Positions 45,472 through 54,344 of a DNA stretch of 64,000 nt are shown one piece after another. Source of the DNA: Pseudomonas sp. p1(2021b). GTDB lineage: Bacteria; Pseudomonadota; Gammaproteobacteria; Pseudomonadales; Pseudomonadaceae. Under the pieces are notes generated by a model, which made no database searches, was not told the origin of the DNA, and worked only from the letters and a program-made list of their open reading frames with translations. Position 1 is the first letter of the stretch. The number at the start of each line of letters is the position of its first letter. The translations under genes and the position numbers were made by a program. The DNA is taken from positions 1,703,001 through 1,767,000 of the forward strand of contig NZ_CP083746.1 in the NCBI RefSeq assembly GCF_020151015.1, read 5' to 3'.

Positions 45472-46293
45472 ATGGAGTTTCGCAAAGCGGGCAGGGCGCT
45501 GGCCTGCATGGCGGCGTTGTTGTCGCCCATGGCGCTGGCGGCAGGCAAGTGCGAACGCCTGGTGGCGACCGGCAGCCCGGATGCGCCGCCCTATTCCTGG
45601 CAAGACCCGAAGGACCCCAGGCACCTGATCGGTGCCAACGTCGACCTGCTGCGCCAGGTTGCCGGCGAGCTTGGCGTGTCGGTGGAGGTGCTGCACGCTG
45701 GCAAGCGCGACCAGGCCCTGGAGGAGGTGCGCAGCGGGCGCATGGACCTGCTGATCGACACCCCGATGCAGATCGACCAGCTCAGCGCGCTGGACTATAT
45801 CCACCCGCCGTTGCAGCTCAATGAATACCTGGTCTGGACCCGGCACGACGGCAACGTGGTGTTCGATGGCCCTGCGGACCTTGCGCAATACCGCGGCAGC
45901 CTCTCTGAGCGGGCTCGCCTGACCCCGGCGTTCGAGGCGTTCGCCAAGGCCCAGCTCAAGCTGGAGCCTGCGCAGAACCTGACCCAGGCCTTCCAGAAGC
46001 TGGTGCTGGGCCAGGTCGACTACGTGCTGGCCGGGCGTTACGCCGGCATGGGCATGGTCCAGGGCCTGGGCATGGGCAACGAACTGATCGCCCGCGGCCT
46101 GCCTGTGGATCGCCCCGGCTTGTACTTGGCCGTGTCGCACAACTCGGCCTGCAATGACGCCTGGCTGCGCGGACAACTGGCGAAAAAACTGACAGAATTG
46201 CCGATCTCCGGGGCGTCCCAGACCGTGCTGCAGCGTAATGTCGAACGCTGGAAGGCGCAGATGCAGGCGCCGCTGGACGCCCCCAAACAGTAG
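45472..46293 (+). CDS. Periplasmic solute-binding protein, SBP_bac_3 type
   Basis: 273 aa. The signal peptide ends MALAAGK (after ALA), and aaggagtaacg is a good ribosome-binding site. The mature part has the two-lobe SBP_bac_3 layout (YSWQDPKDPRHLIGANVDLL, GRMDLLIDTPMQI). Followed closely by two envelope lipoprotein genes, with which it seems to form an operon of envelope functions; no transporter permease is next to it. The ligand is unknown. Confidence 0.82.
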   Translation: MEFRKAGRALACMAALLSPMALAAGKCERLVATGSPDAPPYSWQDPKDPRHLIGANVDLLRQVAGELGVSVEVLHAGKRDQALEEVRSGRMDLLIDTPMQIDQLSALDYIHPPLQLNEYLVWTRHDGNVVFDGPADLAQYRGSLSERARLTPAFEAFAKAQLKLEPAQNLTQAFQKLVLGQVDYVLAGRYAGMGMVQGLGMGNELIARGLPVDRPGLYLAVSHNSACNDAWLRGQLAKKLTELPISGASQTVLQRNVERWKAQMQAPLDAPKQ

Positions 46294-46302
46294 GAAGACT
46301 GC

Positions 46303-46656
46303 GTGAGAACCCAACCCCTGATCCTTGCCCTGGCCGTGCTCGGCCTGGCTGGCTGTGCCAATGACCCGGCGCCCAACGAACAGATGCGTCTGTCCGAGCA
46401 GGCCCTCGAGCAGGCCCGGGCCGTCGGTGCCACCGAGCAGGTGGCGGAACTGAAGCTGGCCGAAGACAAACTGGCCCGGGCCAAGAGCGACATGCTCACC
46501 GAGGACTACCGCGATGCCCGCCTGCGCGCCGAACAGGCCGAGCTGGATGCGCGCCTGGCCGAGGCACGGGTGCTGACCCAGAAAAGCGAAGAGCAGCTCG
46601 ATGTGCTGCAGTCGCGGGTCAAGCGCCTGCGCAAGCAACTGGAGGTGCAGCCATGA
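46303..46656 (+). CDS. DUF4398-type lipoprotein
   Basis: 117 aa. GTG start at 46303 after aggaag. Signal peptide with the lipobox LGLAGCAND, Cys acylated at ~18; the rest is a long alanine- and charge-rich coiled coil (RLSEQALEQARAVGATEQVA). It precedes and overlaps (ATGA) an OmpA-like lipoprotein gene, so the two are co-translated. It probably forms a periplasmic helix bundle tethered to the outer membrane; function unknown. Confidence 0.8.
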   Translation: MRTQPLILALAVLGLAGCANDPAPNEQMRLSEQALEQARAVGATEQVAELKLAEDKLARAKSDMLTEDYRDARLRAEQAELDARLAEARVLTQKSEEQLDVLQSRVKRLRKQLEVQP

Positions 46657-47462
46657 TGCGCACGTCTTCGATGGCTGCGCTGGCACTGCTGGCGCTGGTC
46701 GGGTTGCAGGGCTGTGCCAGCCAGCGCAGCGAATCTGCGCTGAACGAGGCCAATGTCGCCTTCCAGAAGGTCAAGGACGATTCCGATGTACTGCGCAGCG
46801 CGCCGCGGGACGTGATTCGCGCGGGTGAGTCGCTGGCTCGCGCCGAGCGCCTTTCCAGCTACATCGGCACCGGCTCCGATGTGCGTCACTACGCCTACCT
46901 GAGCAAGCGCTACAGCGAGATCGCCAGTGAGCATGCCAAGCTGGCGTTGAACCAGGAGCGCCTGGCCAAGCTGGACCTGGAGCGTCAACGCCTGCAGTTG
47001 GCTCTGCGCGAGGCCAAGCTGGCCAGCGTGCAGCAGCAAGGCAAATGGGTCGAGGCGCAGATCGCTGCGTTGACCTCCGAGCAGAGCGACCGTGGCCTGG
47101 TCATGACCCTGGGAGACGTGCTGTTCGACACCGGCCGCGCAGAGCTCAAGACATCCGCCAGCCGTACCGTGCTCAAGCTGGTCCAGTTCCTCCAGCTCAA
47201 CCCACGCCGGGTGGTGCGGGTCGAAGGCTATACCGACAGCACCGGTGCGCCCCAGGATAACCTCAAGCTGTCCCGTGACCGCGCCCAGGCGGTGGCCGAC
47301 ATGCTGGTGGACCTGGGTGTCGACGACACGCGCATCCAGGTCGAAGGCTACGGGGACCAGTACCCGATCGACGCCAATGCCTCCGAACGTGGTCGGGCGC
47401 AGAACCGCCGGGTGGAAATCGTCTTTTCCGACGACAAGGGCAAGCTCGCGCCTGCACGTTGA
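46653..47462 (+). CDS. OmpA-family peptidoglycan-binding lipoprotein
   Basis: 269 aa. Lipobox LVGLQGCAS near residue 21; residues ~30-145 are coiled coil; the C-terminal OmpA domain starts at LGDVLFDTGRAELKTSA, with VRVEGYTDSTG, then LSRDRAQAVADML and ASERGRAQNRRVEI carrying the peptidoglycan-binding Asp and Arg. It should link the outer membrane to the cell wall. Overlaps the preceding lipoprotein gene by four bases. Confidence 0.9.
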   Translation: MMRTSSMAALALLALVGLQGCASQRSESALNEANVAFQKVKDDSDVLRSAPRDVIRAGESLARAERLSSYIGTGSDVRHYAYLSKRYSEIASEHAKLALNQERLAKLDLERQRLQLALREAKLASVQQQGKWVEAQIAALTSEQSDRGLVMTLGDVLFDTGRAELKTSASRTVLKLVQFLQLNPRRVVRVEGYTDSTGAPQDNLKLSRDRAQAVADMLVDLGVDDTRIQVEGYGDQYPIDANASERGRAQNRRVEIVFSDDKGKLAPAR

Positions 47463-47477
47463 TGCCGGCTCACTCCC

Positions 47478-47718
47478 TGTAGGAGCGGGCTTGCCCCGCG
47501 AACAAGGGCGCAGCCCTTGCCGTGCAACTGCGATGGCAGGGGCGCCCCAATCGCGGGACAAGCCCGCTCTCATAGAACAACGCATAACTCATTGATTTGA
47601 CAAGGCCTGTAGGAGCGGGCTTGTCCCGCGATCAAGGGCGAAGCCCTTGCCATACAGCCGCGGCGATTGGGCCGGCCCAATCGCGGGACAAGTCGGACCG
47701 CCGCACCGCCACTCCTAC
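47478..47718. repeat. Two REPIN units in tandem
   Basis: Each consists of a forward REP (tgtaggagcgggcttgcccc and tgtaggagcgggcttgtccc at ~47478 and ~47608), a ~45-base spacer with aagggc...gcccttgcc stems, and an inverted REP (aatcgcgggacaagcccgct at ~47550, aatcgcgggacaagtcggac at ~47680). Confidence 0.8.
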
Positions 47719-48021
47719 AGAAGAAGGCGGCGCTAGCCACTTGTTCTCTGCGCGACAGCGCAGCCCAAAGGGCTGGGTGATCTCCCACAGGGACAGTGCT
47801 ATCCGGTGGTTCTGTGCGTGGCGCAACCATTGGTCCGCAGCACTTCTGTCCCCGATGCGTTCGTCGGCGGCTGTTTGGTTCGTTGATTCTGTAGCTATTA
47901 CTCGGCTGTACGGTTGACTATTCTGCAATCTGTCCCAGTACACTTGGCAACTGTTACGGTATTCTGACTCCGCTTTGAGTCGCACAAGAACAACGAACCC
48001 GTCAGCGTTTCGAGAGCTACC
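47719..48021. other. Promoter region of the MocR-type regulator gene
   Basis: No gene. The last ~90 bases are AT-richer and contain ttggcaactgttacggtatt, which may hold the promoter, but no canonical pair of boxes is clear. Confidence 0.45.
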
Positions 48022-49464
48022 ATGACCAACCTGCTGCTGTACCAGCGCATTGCCCAGCAACTGGCCGATGATATCCGTCGGGGCGTCTACCAGCCCGGCG
48101 AGCGCGTACCCTCGGTACGCAAGATGAGCGCCCAGCTCAACGTCAGCCATGCCACGGTACTGCAGGCCTATGCCAACCTCGAGGACCAGGGCCTGATCCG
48201 CGCGCGGCCGCAGTCAGGCTACTACGTGCACCAGACCCCCGCACTGACCGCGCAGACCCCGGAGATCGCCAGGGTCGAGCGGCCCGGGCTGGTCACCCGG
48301 GCGAGCATCATCCAGCAGGTACTGACCGAGGCGCGGCGGGACGGCGTATTCCCGTTCGGCGCGGCGGTGCCGCATGTAGACTACCTGCCGGTGCGCGCGC
48401 TGCATCAGCAATTGGCCAAGGTCACGCGCTTCCACAGCCCGCGGGCCTTCAGCTACATGTTCAGCCCCGGCTTCGAGCCGTTGCGTCGGCAGATCGCCAT
48501 CCGCATGCGGGATGCCGGCGTGTTGGTCGACCCGCGCGAAGTGGTGGTGACCCATGGCTGCGTCGATGCCTTGCAGATGTCGTTGCGGGTACTGACCCGC
48601 CCCGGTGATCTGATCGCCGCCGAATCGCCCACGTATTATGGCCTGCTGCAACTGGCCGACCTGCTGGGGCTGAAGGTGATCGAAATTCCCAGCGACCCTT
48701 CCACCGGCATCAGCCTGGAAGCCCTGCAGTTGGCGGCCAACCAATGGTCGATCAAGGCGCTGGTGCTGACCCCGCGCCTGAGCAACCCCTTGGGCGGCAC
48801 CATCCCGGAAGACCGGCAGAAACAACTGCTGCGCCTGGCATCGGACTTCGATATCCAGATCGTCGAGGATGATATCTATGGCGAGCTGATGTTCGAACAG
48901 GGGCGTACCAAGGCGCTCAAGGCCTTCGATCGGCTGGACCGGGTGATTTATTGCTCGAGCTTCTCCAAGACCTTGTCACCTGGGGTGCGTGTGGGTTGGA
49001 TGATCGCCGGCCGCTACCAGGATGAGATCCAGCGCCTGCAGACCTTCACCACCCACTCGGCCTGTAGCGTGACGCAAATGGGCGTCGCCGCCTATCTGGA
49101 GAACGGCGGCTACGACCGCCACCTGCGTTACATCCGTCAGGAATATCGCAAGAACCTCAGTGCGTATCAGCTGGCGGTGCAGCAGCACTTCCCGGAAGGC
49201 ACGCAGATGACCCGACCGACTGGCGGCTTCATCCTCTGGGTCAGCCTGCCTGGGCGGGTCAATACCCAGGAATTGCACGTGCGTGCGCTGGAGCAAGGCA
49301 TCAGCATCGCGCCAGGGTTGATCTTCAGCAATACCGAGCAGTTCAACCACTGCGTGCGTCTCAACTGTGGTATCCCCTGGAACAAGGAATCCGAGCGGGC
49401 GGTGATGACCTTGGGGCTGTTGGCCCAGCAATTGTGCAAGGCGTCGACCGGGTCACTGCTGTAG
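48022..49464 (+). CDS. MocR-type regulator (GntR HTH fused to aminotransferase-like domain)
   Basis: 480 aa. Residues ~1-75 are a GntR winged helix (RRGVYQPGERVPSVRKMSAQ, LNVSHATVLQAYANLEDQGL). Residues ~110-470 are a fold-type I PLP domain with THGCVDALQMSLR, NPLGG, the Asp of IVEDDIYGELMF and the PLP Lys in SSFSKTLSPGVRVGW. MocR proteins are transcription factors that sense an amine or amino acid; some regulate a gene divergent from them. Here the neighbours are envelope genes, so the target is unclear. Confidence 0.9.
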   Translation: MTNLLLYQRIAQQLADDIRRGVYQPGERVPSVRKMSAQLNVSHATVLQAYANLEDQGLIRARPQSGYYVHQTPALTAQTPEIARVERPGLVTRASIIQQVLTEARRDGVFPFGAAVPHVDYLPVRALHQQLAKVTRFHSPRAFSYMFSPGFEPLRRQIAIRMRDAGVLVDPREVVVTHGCVDALQMSLRVLTRPGDLIAAESPTYYGLLQLADLLGLKVIEIPSDPSTGISLEALQLAANQWSIKALVLTPRLSNPLGGTIPEDRQKQLLRLASDFDIQIVEDDIYGELMFEQGRTKALKAFDRLDRVIYCSSFSKTLSPGVRVGWMIAGRYQDEIQRLQTFTTHSACSVTQMGVAAYLENGGYDRHLRYIRQEYRKNLSAYQLAVQQHFPEGTQMTRPTGGFILWVSLPGRVNTQELHVRALEQGISIAPGLIFSNTEQFNHCVRLNCGIPWNKESERAVMTLGLLAQQLCKASTGSLL

Positions 49465-49510
49465 GCTTGCCAGCTGTCACCGGAACAGGGAGCATAGGCA
49501 TCTTTCCACC

Positions 49511-50023
49511 ATGCTCTCGATGTCCATGAAAGCGCTGCGCTCTCTTGTCCTTTTGCTGTGCCTGGCGCCCCTGTGGCTGGCCAGTGGCCTGTCCCATGCC
49601 GCCCAGTCGACCGCCCAGCCCTCGGCCCATACGCAGGCCGCTTCGCCCAAGCCGGTGCGCAAGCAGGCGGCGCACAAGCCCAAGGCGGCGACCAAGGCGC
49701 CTGTCCGCGCCAAGTCGAAGTCCTCGGTCAGGGCGGCGCGCAAGAAACCTCTTGCCAAGTCGGTGACCCAGCCCCTGCCCAAGCCGAAACTGGACCTGAG
49801 CCTGCCGGCTTCGATGGTAGAGAACCTCGAGCCGGAGGTGGGCGACCCGGTTGCGCGACGCAAACCGTTGCTGCCTTCGATGTTTCCGAGCAAGCCTGTC
49901 AGCGATGACAGCCCGTTCCAGCTCAATGGGCGGCTGATCAACAACGAGATGCAGCTGCAGCTTCGCAACGACAGCCGTCATGACGTGGAAGGCGCGGCCA
50001 TCGATTTCGAGTTTCGTCAGTAG
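49511..50023 (+). CDS. Exported Lys/Pro/Ala-rich protein of unknown function
   Basis: 170 aa. Signal peptide ending GLSHAAQ. The mature N-terminal half is low-complexity and very basic (VRKQAAHKPKAATKAPVRAK); the last ~50 residues (FQLNGRLINNEMQLQLRNDS) may fold. ATGs at 49520 and 49526 are alternative starts. The basic segment could bind nucleic acid, lipopolysaccharide or cell wall; nothing identifies the function. Confidence 0.7.
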   Translation: MLSMSMKALRSLVLLLCLAPLWLASGLSHAAQSTAQPSAHTQAASPKPVRKQAAHKPKAATKAPVRAKSKSSVRAARKKPLAKSVTQPLPKPKLDLSLPASMVENLEPEVGDPVARRKPLLPSMFPSKPVSDDSPFQLNGRLINNEMQLQLRNDSRHDVEGAAIDFEFRQ

Positions 50024-50074
50024 CGCGTGCAACTGACTGCCGGGTCACGGCACATTTCATCCGTTTCGCAATTT

Positions 50075-50088
50075 CAAACGTATGTTTG
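50075..50088 (+). promoter_or_regulatory. PsrA-type operator upstream of the YkgJ/START genes
   Basis: CAAAC-gtat-GTTTG fits the PsrA consensus. It lies 56 bases before the ATG at 50144 and is the second such site in the window. Confidence 0.65.
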
Positions 50089-50143
50089 AGCGGTTACTAT
50101 CCAGGGACGTTCGTCCCGTTTTGCTCCTGGGAGTCCTGTTTTC

Positions 50144-50398
50144 ATGAAATGCCGAGAGGGTTGTGGCGCCTGCTGCATAGCACCTTCGATCAGCTCGCCG
50201 ATGCCGCGTATGCCCCAGGGCAAGCCGGCAGGCGAGCGCTGCCTGCACCTGACCGCGGCCAACCTCTGCGAACTGTTCGGCAAGCCTGAACGCCCGTCGG
50301 TCTGCGGTGGTTTCAAGGCCGATGTGGAGGTGTGCGGCAGCGATCGCGACGAGGCGATCAGGATTCTCGGCTGGTTGGAGCAGATGACGGCGGCGTGA
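50144..50398 (+). CDS. YkgJ-family cysteine cluster protein
   Basis: 84 aa. MKCREGCGACCIAPSI, then GERCLHL, CELF and CGGFKADVEVCG give the eight-Cys pattern of the YkgJ/CxxCxxCC family, presumed to bind zinc or iron. Followed by the START-domain gene after 33 bases, so the two probably share the transcript started near the PsrA-type site. Activity unknown. Confidence 0.85.
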   Translation: MKCREGCGACCIAPSISSPMPRMPQGKPAGERCLHLTAANLCELFGKPERPSVCGGFKADVEVCGSDRDEAIRILGWLEQMTAA

Positions 50399-50431
50399 CA
50401 GGTTGGATCTTCGACAACAAGGAACAAGACG

Positions 50432-51037
50432 ATGAGATCGATCAAGCGTATTGCACTGCTGTGTGGCATGGGCGTCCTGCTGTCGCCGGCAGCCTGGGCC
50501 GAGAACTGGCAGGTGGCCAAGGACGAGGACGGCATCAAGGTTTCCCTCAGTGAAGTGCCGGGCTCGAAATACAAGGCCTACCAGGGCGTTACCGTGATCA
50601 AGGCGCCGCTGGCCAAGGTCAAGGCATTGCAGGAGGACGTGGCCGGCGCCTGCAAGTGGATTCACGAATGCAAGGCGCAGAAGCTGCTCAAGCAGGAAGG
50701 CGACCAGAGCTGGACCTATACCCAGTTCAATACCCCTTGGCCGGTCACGCCGCGCGACTCGATCCTGCACGTGACCACCACCCAGCAAGCCGATGGCAGC
50801 CTGACCCGCACGCTCGAGGGGCAGCCGAAATACCTGCCTGAAGAAAAGGGTTTCGTGCGGGTGGCCCAGGTCCAGGGCTTCTGGAAGCTCGTGCCCAAGG
50901 GCGACAGCACCGAAGTGACGTACCAGGTGCATACCGAGCCTGGCGGCAGCGTGCCCTCGTGGCTGGCCAACAAGTTCGTGGTCGATGCCCCGTTCAATAC
51001 GCTCAAGGGCTTGCGTACCTTGGCCGAGAAGCCTTGA
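50432..51037 (+). CDS. Exported START-domain lipid-binding protein
   Basis: 201 aa. Signal peptide ending AAWAE, so periplasmic. A START domain follows: KDEDGIKVSLSEVPGSKYKA, WIHECKAQKLLKQEGDQSWT, GFWKLVPKGDSTEVTYQVHT. START proteins bind a lipid in a deep cavity. A PsrA-type site before the two-gene unit suggests fatty-acid-linked control. Lipid and role unknown. Confidence 0.85.
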   Translation: MRSIKRIALLCGMGVLLSPAAWAENWQVAKDEDGIKVSLSEVPGSKYKAYQGVTVIKAPLAKVKALQEDVAGACKWIHECKAQKLLKQEGDQSWTYTQFNTPWPVTPRDSILHVTTTQQADGSLTRTLEGQPKYLPEEKGFVRVAQVQGFWKLVPKGDSTEVTYQVHTEPGGSVPSWLANKFVVDAPFNTLKGLRTLAEKP

Positions 51038-51059
51038 TGGCGCGTTGATAGCTTCCCAT

Positions 51060-51146
51060 CGCCTGTTCTGGCCAATCGCCGGCAAGCCGGCTCCCGCACT
51101 ATGGCGGTGGCTGTGAAAACAGCGCAGGGCAGGTGGGAGCTGGCTA
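51060..51146. repeat. Inverted GC-rich repeat, REP-like
   Basis: aatcgccggcaagccggctc and gtgggagctggctagcc form an inverted pair between convergent genes; they differ from the main REP type of the window. Confidence 0.45.
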
Positions 51147-53651
51147 GCCCTCGCGCAATACTGTCAGCGGGCTGGCATTGAGAGCCCGGCGGGTCCCGAC
51201 CACGCCGGCTCCGCCTACCAGCAAGGCACCCGCCAGCGGCAACAGCAGCAGCCAGGGGTGTGGCGTCCAGGCCAGGTCGAAGGCGTACCGGTACAGCACC
51301 CCGGTAATCACCTCGCACCCCAGCGCCGCCAGCAATCCGCTCACCGCCCCGAGCAGGCCGAATTCGATCCGCCTCGCCTTGACCAGCAACGGCCGTGCGG
51401 CCCCCAGTGCCCGCAGCAACGCGCCTTGGCGAATGCGTTCGTCGAGGGTCGCCTGGAGCCCCGCGAACAACACCGCCAACCCGGCTGCGAGCACGAACAA
51501 CAGTACATACTCCACCGCCAGGGTGACCTGGGCCAGGATGCTGCGCAGCTGCGCCAGCAAGGCATCGACCTGAAGAATGGTCACGGCTGGAAACGCCCGT
51601 GACAGGGCGACCACTTCGGCGTCATGCCCCTGTGCCAGATAGAAGCTGGTCAGGTACGTGGTGGGCAGGCCCTGCAAGGTGCCGGGCTGGAAGATCATGT
51701 AGAAGTTGGGCTGGAAGCTGTCCCAATGCACCGTGCGCAGGCTGCTGACCCGTGCCTGGCGCTGCTGGCCGCCGATATCGAAATCGAGGACATCACCGAG
51801 CTTGAGCTTGAGGCTTTCGGCCAGCTGCGCCTCCACCGAAACCCCAGGCAGCCCGTCGTTGTCCGGTGGGGCGTTCCACCAGGCCCCGGCGCTCAGGGCG
51901 TTACCCTGGGGCAGTTCGGCAGCCCAGGTCAGGCTGAGGTCGCGCTGCACGGCGCGCTCGCCGGCGGACTCCTTGCTCACCAACTGGCGTACCGGCTGCC
52001 CGTTGATCTGGGTCAGGCGACCTGGGACCACCGGGTACAAGGGCGCCGAGCTGGCATTGATCGCTTGCAGGCGCTGGGCGAAGGGTTCGCGCTCGCCAGG
52101 CAGGATATTCAGGGCGAAATGGTTGGGTGCATCCTTGGGCAGCTGTGCCTGCCAGGTGTCGAGCAACTCGCCACGCAGCAGGGCGACCACGGCCATGGCC
52201 AGCAGGATCAGGCCGAAGGCCAGGGCCTGGCCTGCCGCAGCCAAGGGATGGCGCAACAACTGGCCCAGGCCCAGGCGCCAGGGCAGTGGAGCACCGGCCA
52301 GCAGGCGACGCAGGCTGCGCAGGCCGAGCAACAGTAGGCCGCCGAGCAGCAAGGCGGCAAGCAGACCACCGCCGAGCAAAGCGAAGGTCAGCAGCAGGTC
52401 GAGGCTCAAACGCCACATGATCAGGCCCAGGGCGAGCAGGGCGGCGCCGTACACCAGCCAGCTGCTCGGCGGCATCGGCAACAGGTCGCGGCGCAGCACC
52501 CGCAGCGGTGGCACACGCCCAAGGGCGGCCAAGGGTGGCAGGGCGAAACCGGCCAGGGCCACCAGGCCGGTGCCGATCCCGGCCAAGGCGGGCGCGACGC
52601 CGCCGGGCGGTACCTCCCCCGGAACCAGGCCATGCAACAGTGCGAACAGGCCCAGTTGCGCCAGCCAGCCGAGCAGGGCGCCGACCAGGGTCGCCACCAG
52701 GCCCAGCATGGCCAGTTGCAGGCAATACAGGCCCAGCGCCTGGTGGCGTGACAGCCCCAGGCAGCGCAACAGTGCGCTGGCGTCCAGGCGGCGGGCGGCG
52801 TAGCGGCTGGCCGACAGGGCCACGGCAACGCCCGCCAGCAGCACCGCCACCAGGCTGGCCATGTTCAGGTAGCGCTCGGCCTTGCCCAGGGCACCGCCGA
52901 TCTGCCGGTTGCCGTCGCGGGTGTCGAGCAGGCGCTGGTTGGCTGCCAGGCCTTTTTCCAGCCCTTGCCGGTACTGCATCAACGCTTGCGGTGTACCGCG
53001 CCACAGCTCGCGGTAGCTGACCCGGCTGCCGGGCTGTATCACGCCCGTCGCTTCCAGGTCGGCGATGTTCATCAGCACCCGGGGCGTCAGGCTGTAGAAG
53101 TTGCCGGCGCGGTCCGGCTCGTAGGTCAGTACCCGGGTCATGCGCAAGGTCTTGCTGCCGACATCGATGCTGTCGCCAATCGACAGCCCCAGCGCCACCA
53201 GCAGGCGCGCCTCTACCCAGGCCTCGCCGGGCGCGGGGCCGCCCCCCGGGGTTTGCGCGCCGTAGGGCGTGGCGGCACTGCGCAGTTGGCCGCGCAAGGG
53301 GTAGGCCGTGTCGGCGGCCTTGACGCTCGACAGCTCGATGCCGGAGTCCGCGCCGACCACGCTGGTGAATTCCACCACCTGTGCACGGTGCAACCCAGCG
53401 GCCTTGCCAGCGGCAATCTGGTCTTCGCGCGCCGGGGAGCTGCCTTGCAGGACCAGGTCGGCACCGAGGAATTCGCTGGCGCGCAGTTGCATGGCGCCGT
53501 TCAGGCGCGCCCCGAAATAGCCGATGGCCGTACTGGCCGCCACGGCGACCAGCAGGGCGAAGAACAGCACCCGCACTTCGTTGGCGCGGGCATCGCGCAG
53601 CAACTGGCGCAGGGCCAGGCCGACCAGGCGGGAAAAGGACAGGCGGGTCAT
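51144..53651 (-). CDS. ABC transporter permease of the FtsX/YbbP type
   Basis: 835 aa. Ten predicted membrane helices with two FtsX regions, at ~255-390 and ~715-830, around a soluble periplasmic part. ARRLDASALLRCLGLSRHQA and RIRQGALLRALGAARPLLVK are the cytoplasmic loops that contact the ATPase. It begins by overlapping the ATPase gene (TGATG), forming a YbbAP pair, which exports or extracts substrates from the membrane; the physiological cargo is unknown. Confidence 0.9.
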   Translation of the reverse strand: MTRLSFSRLVGLALRQLLRDARANEVRVLFFALLVAVAASTAIGYFGARLNGAMQLRASEFLGADLVLQGSSPAREDQIAAGKAAGLHRAQVVEFTSVVGADSGIELSSVKAADTAYPLRGQLRSAATPYGAQTPGGGPAPGEAWVEARLLVALGLSIGDSIDVGSKTLRMTRVLTYEPDRAGNFYSLTPRVLMNIADLEATGVIQPGSRVSYRELWRGTPQALMQYRQGLEKGLAANQRLLDTRDGNRQIGGALGKAERYLNMASLVAVLLAGVAVALSASRYAARRLDASALLRCLGLSRHQALGLYCLQLAMLGLVATLVGALLGWLAQLGLFALLHGLVPGEVPPGGVAPALAGIGTGLVALAGFALPPLAALGRVPPLRVLRRDLLPMPPSSWLVYGAALLALGLIMWRLSLDLLLTFALLGGGLLAALLLGGLLLLGLRSLRRLLAGAPLPWRLGLGQLLRHPLAAAGQALAFGLILLAMAVVALLRGELLDTWQAQLPKDAPNHFALNILPGEREPFAQRLQAINASSAPLYPVVPGRLTQINGQPVRQLVSKESAGERAVQRDLSLTWAAELPQGNALSAGAWWNAPPDNDGLPGVSVEAQLAESLKLKLGDVLDFDIGGQQRQARVSSLRTVHWDSFQPNFYMIFQPGTLQGLPTTYLTSFYLAQGHDAEVVALSRAFPAVTILQVDALLAQLRSILAQVTLAVEYVLLFVLAAGLAVLFAGLQATLDERIRQGALLRALGAARPLLVKARRIEFGLLGAVSGLLAALGCEVITGVLYRYAFDLAWTPHPWLLLLPLAGALLVGGAGVVGTRRALNASPLTVLREG

Positions 53652-54334
53652 CAGGGCTCCAGGGGCGCCACCAGGCGGCCGGCATCCAGGCGGATCAGGC
53701 GACGGCAGCGCTGGGCCAGGCGCTCATCGTGGGTGACCAGCACCAGGGTGGTGCCGCGTTCCTTGTTCAGTTCGAACAACAGGTCGCTGATGCGTTCCCC
53801 GGTGTGGCTGTCGAGGTTGCCGGTGGGCTCGTCGGCGAACAGCACGGCCGGCTGGGCAGCGAAGGCCCGGGCGATTGCCACGCGCTGCTGCTCGCCACCG
53901 GACAACTGCCGCGGCGTATGGCTCAGGCGCTTGCCCAGGCCAACCCGCTCCAGCAGGCTGCGGGCATGCTCGCGGGCATCGCGGCGGCCGTCCAGCTCCA
54001 GCGGCAGCATGACGTTCTCGAGCGCATTGAGGCTGTCGAGCAACTGGAACGACTGGAACACGAAGCCTACATGCTCGGCCCGTACCCGGGCGCGCTGGTC
54101 CTCGTCCAGGGTGCCCAGGTCGTGGCCGGCGAGGATGACCTTGCCGGCGCTGGGCCGGTCGAGGCCGGCGAGCAGGCCGAGCAGGGTCGACTTGCCGGAG
54201 CCCGAGGCGCCGACGATGGCCAGGCTATCGCCTTGCTCAAGGGAGAGGGAAAGCGCGTGCAGGATGGTCAGGTCGCCTTCCGCGCTGGGGACCACTTTGC
54301 TAAGGTGCTGCGCAACGAGAATGCTGGGGCCCAT
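53651..54334 (-). CDS. ABC transporter ATP-binding protein, YbbA/LolD type
   Basis: 227 aa. Walker [11 protein letters not shown] loop VFQSFQLLDSLNALENV, signature LSGGEQQRVAIARAF, Walker B VLFADEPTGNLD and a switch His in LVTHDERLA. ATG 54334; the longer open frame to 54748 is antisense to tesA and not real. The TesA gene starts ten bases away on the other strand, the same arrangement as E. coli ybbA/tesA. Confidence 0.93.
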   Translation of the reverse strand: MGPSILVAQHLSKVVPSAEGDLTILHALSLSLEQGDSLAIVGASGSGKSTLLGLLAGLDRPSAGKVILAGHDLGTLDEDQRARVRAEHVGFVFQSFQLLDSLNALENVMLPLELDGRRDAREHARSLLERVGLGKRLSHTPRQLSGGEQQRVAIARAFAAQPAVLFADEPTGNLDSHTGERISDLLFELNKERGTTLVLVTHDERLAQRCRRLIRLDAGRLVAPLEP

Positions 54335-54344
54335 GGAGAATCCG

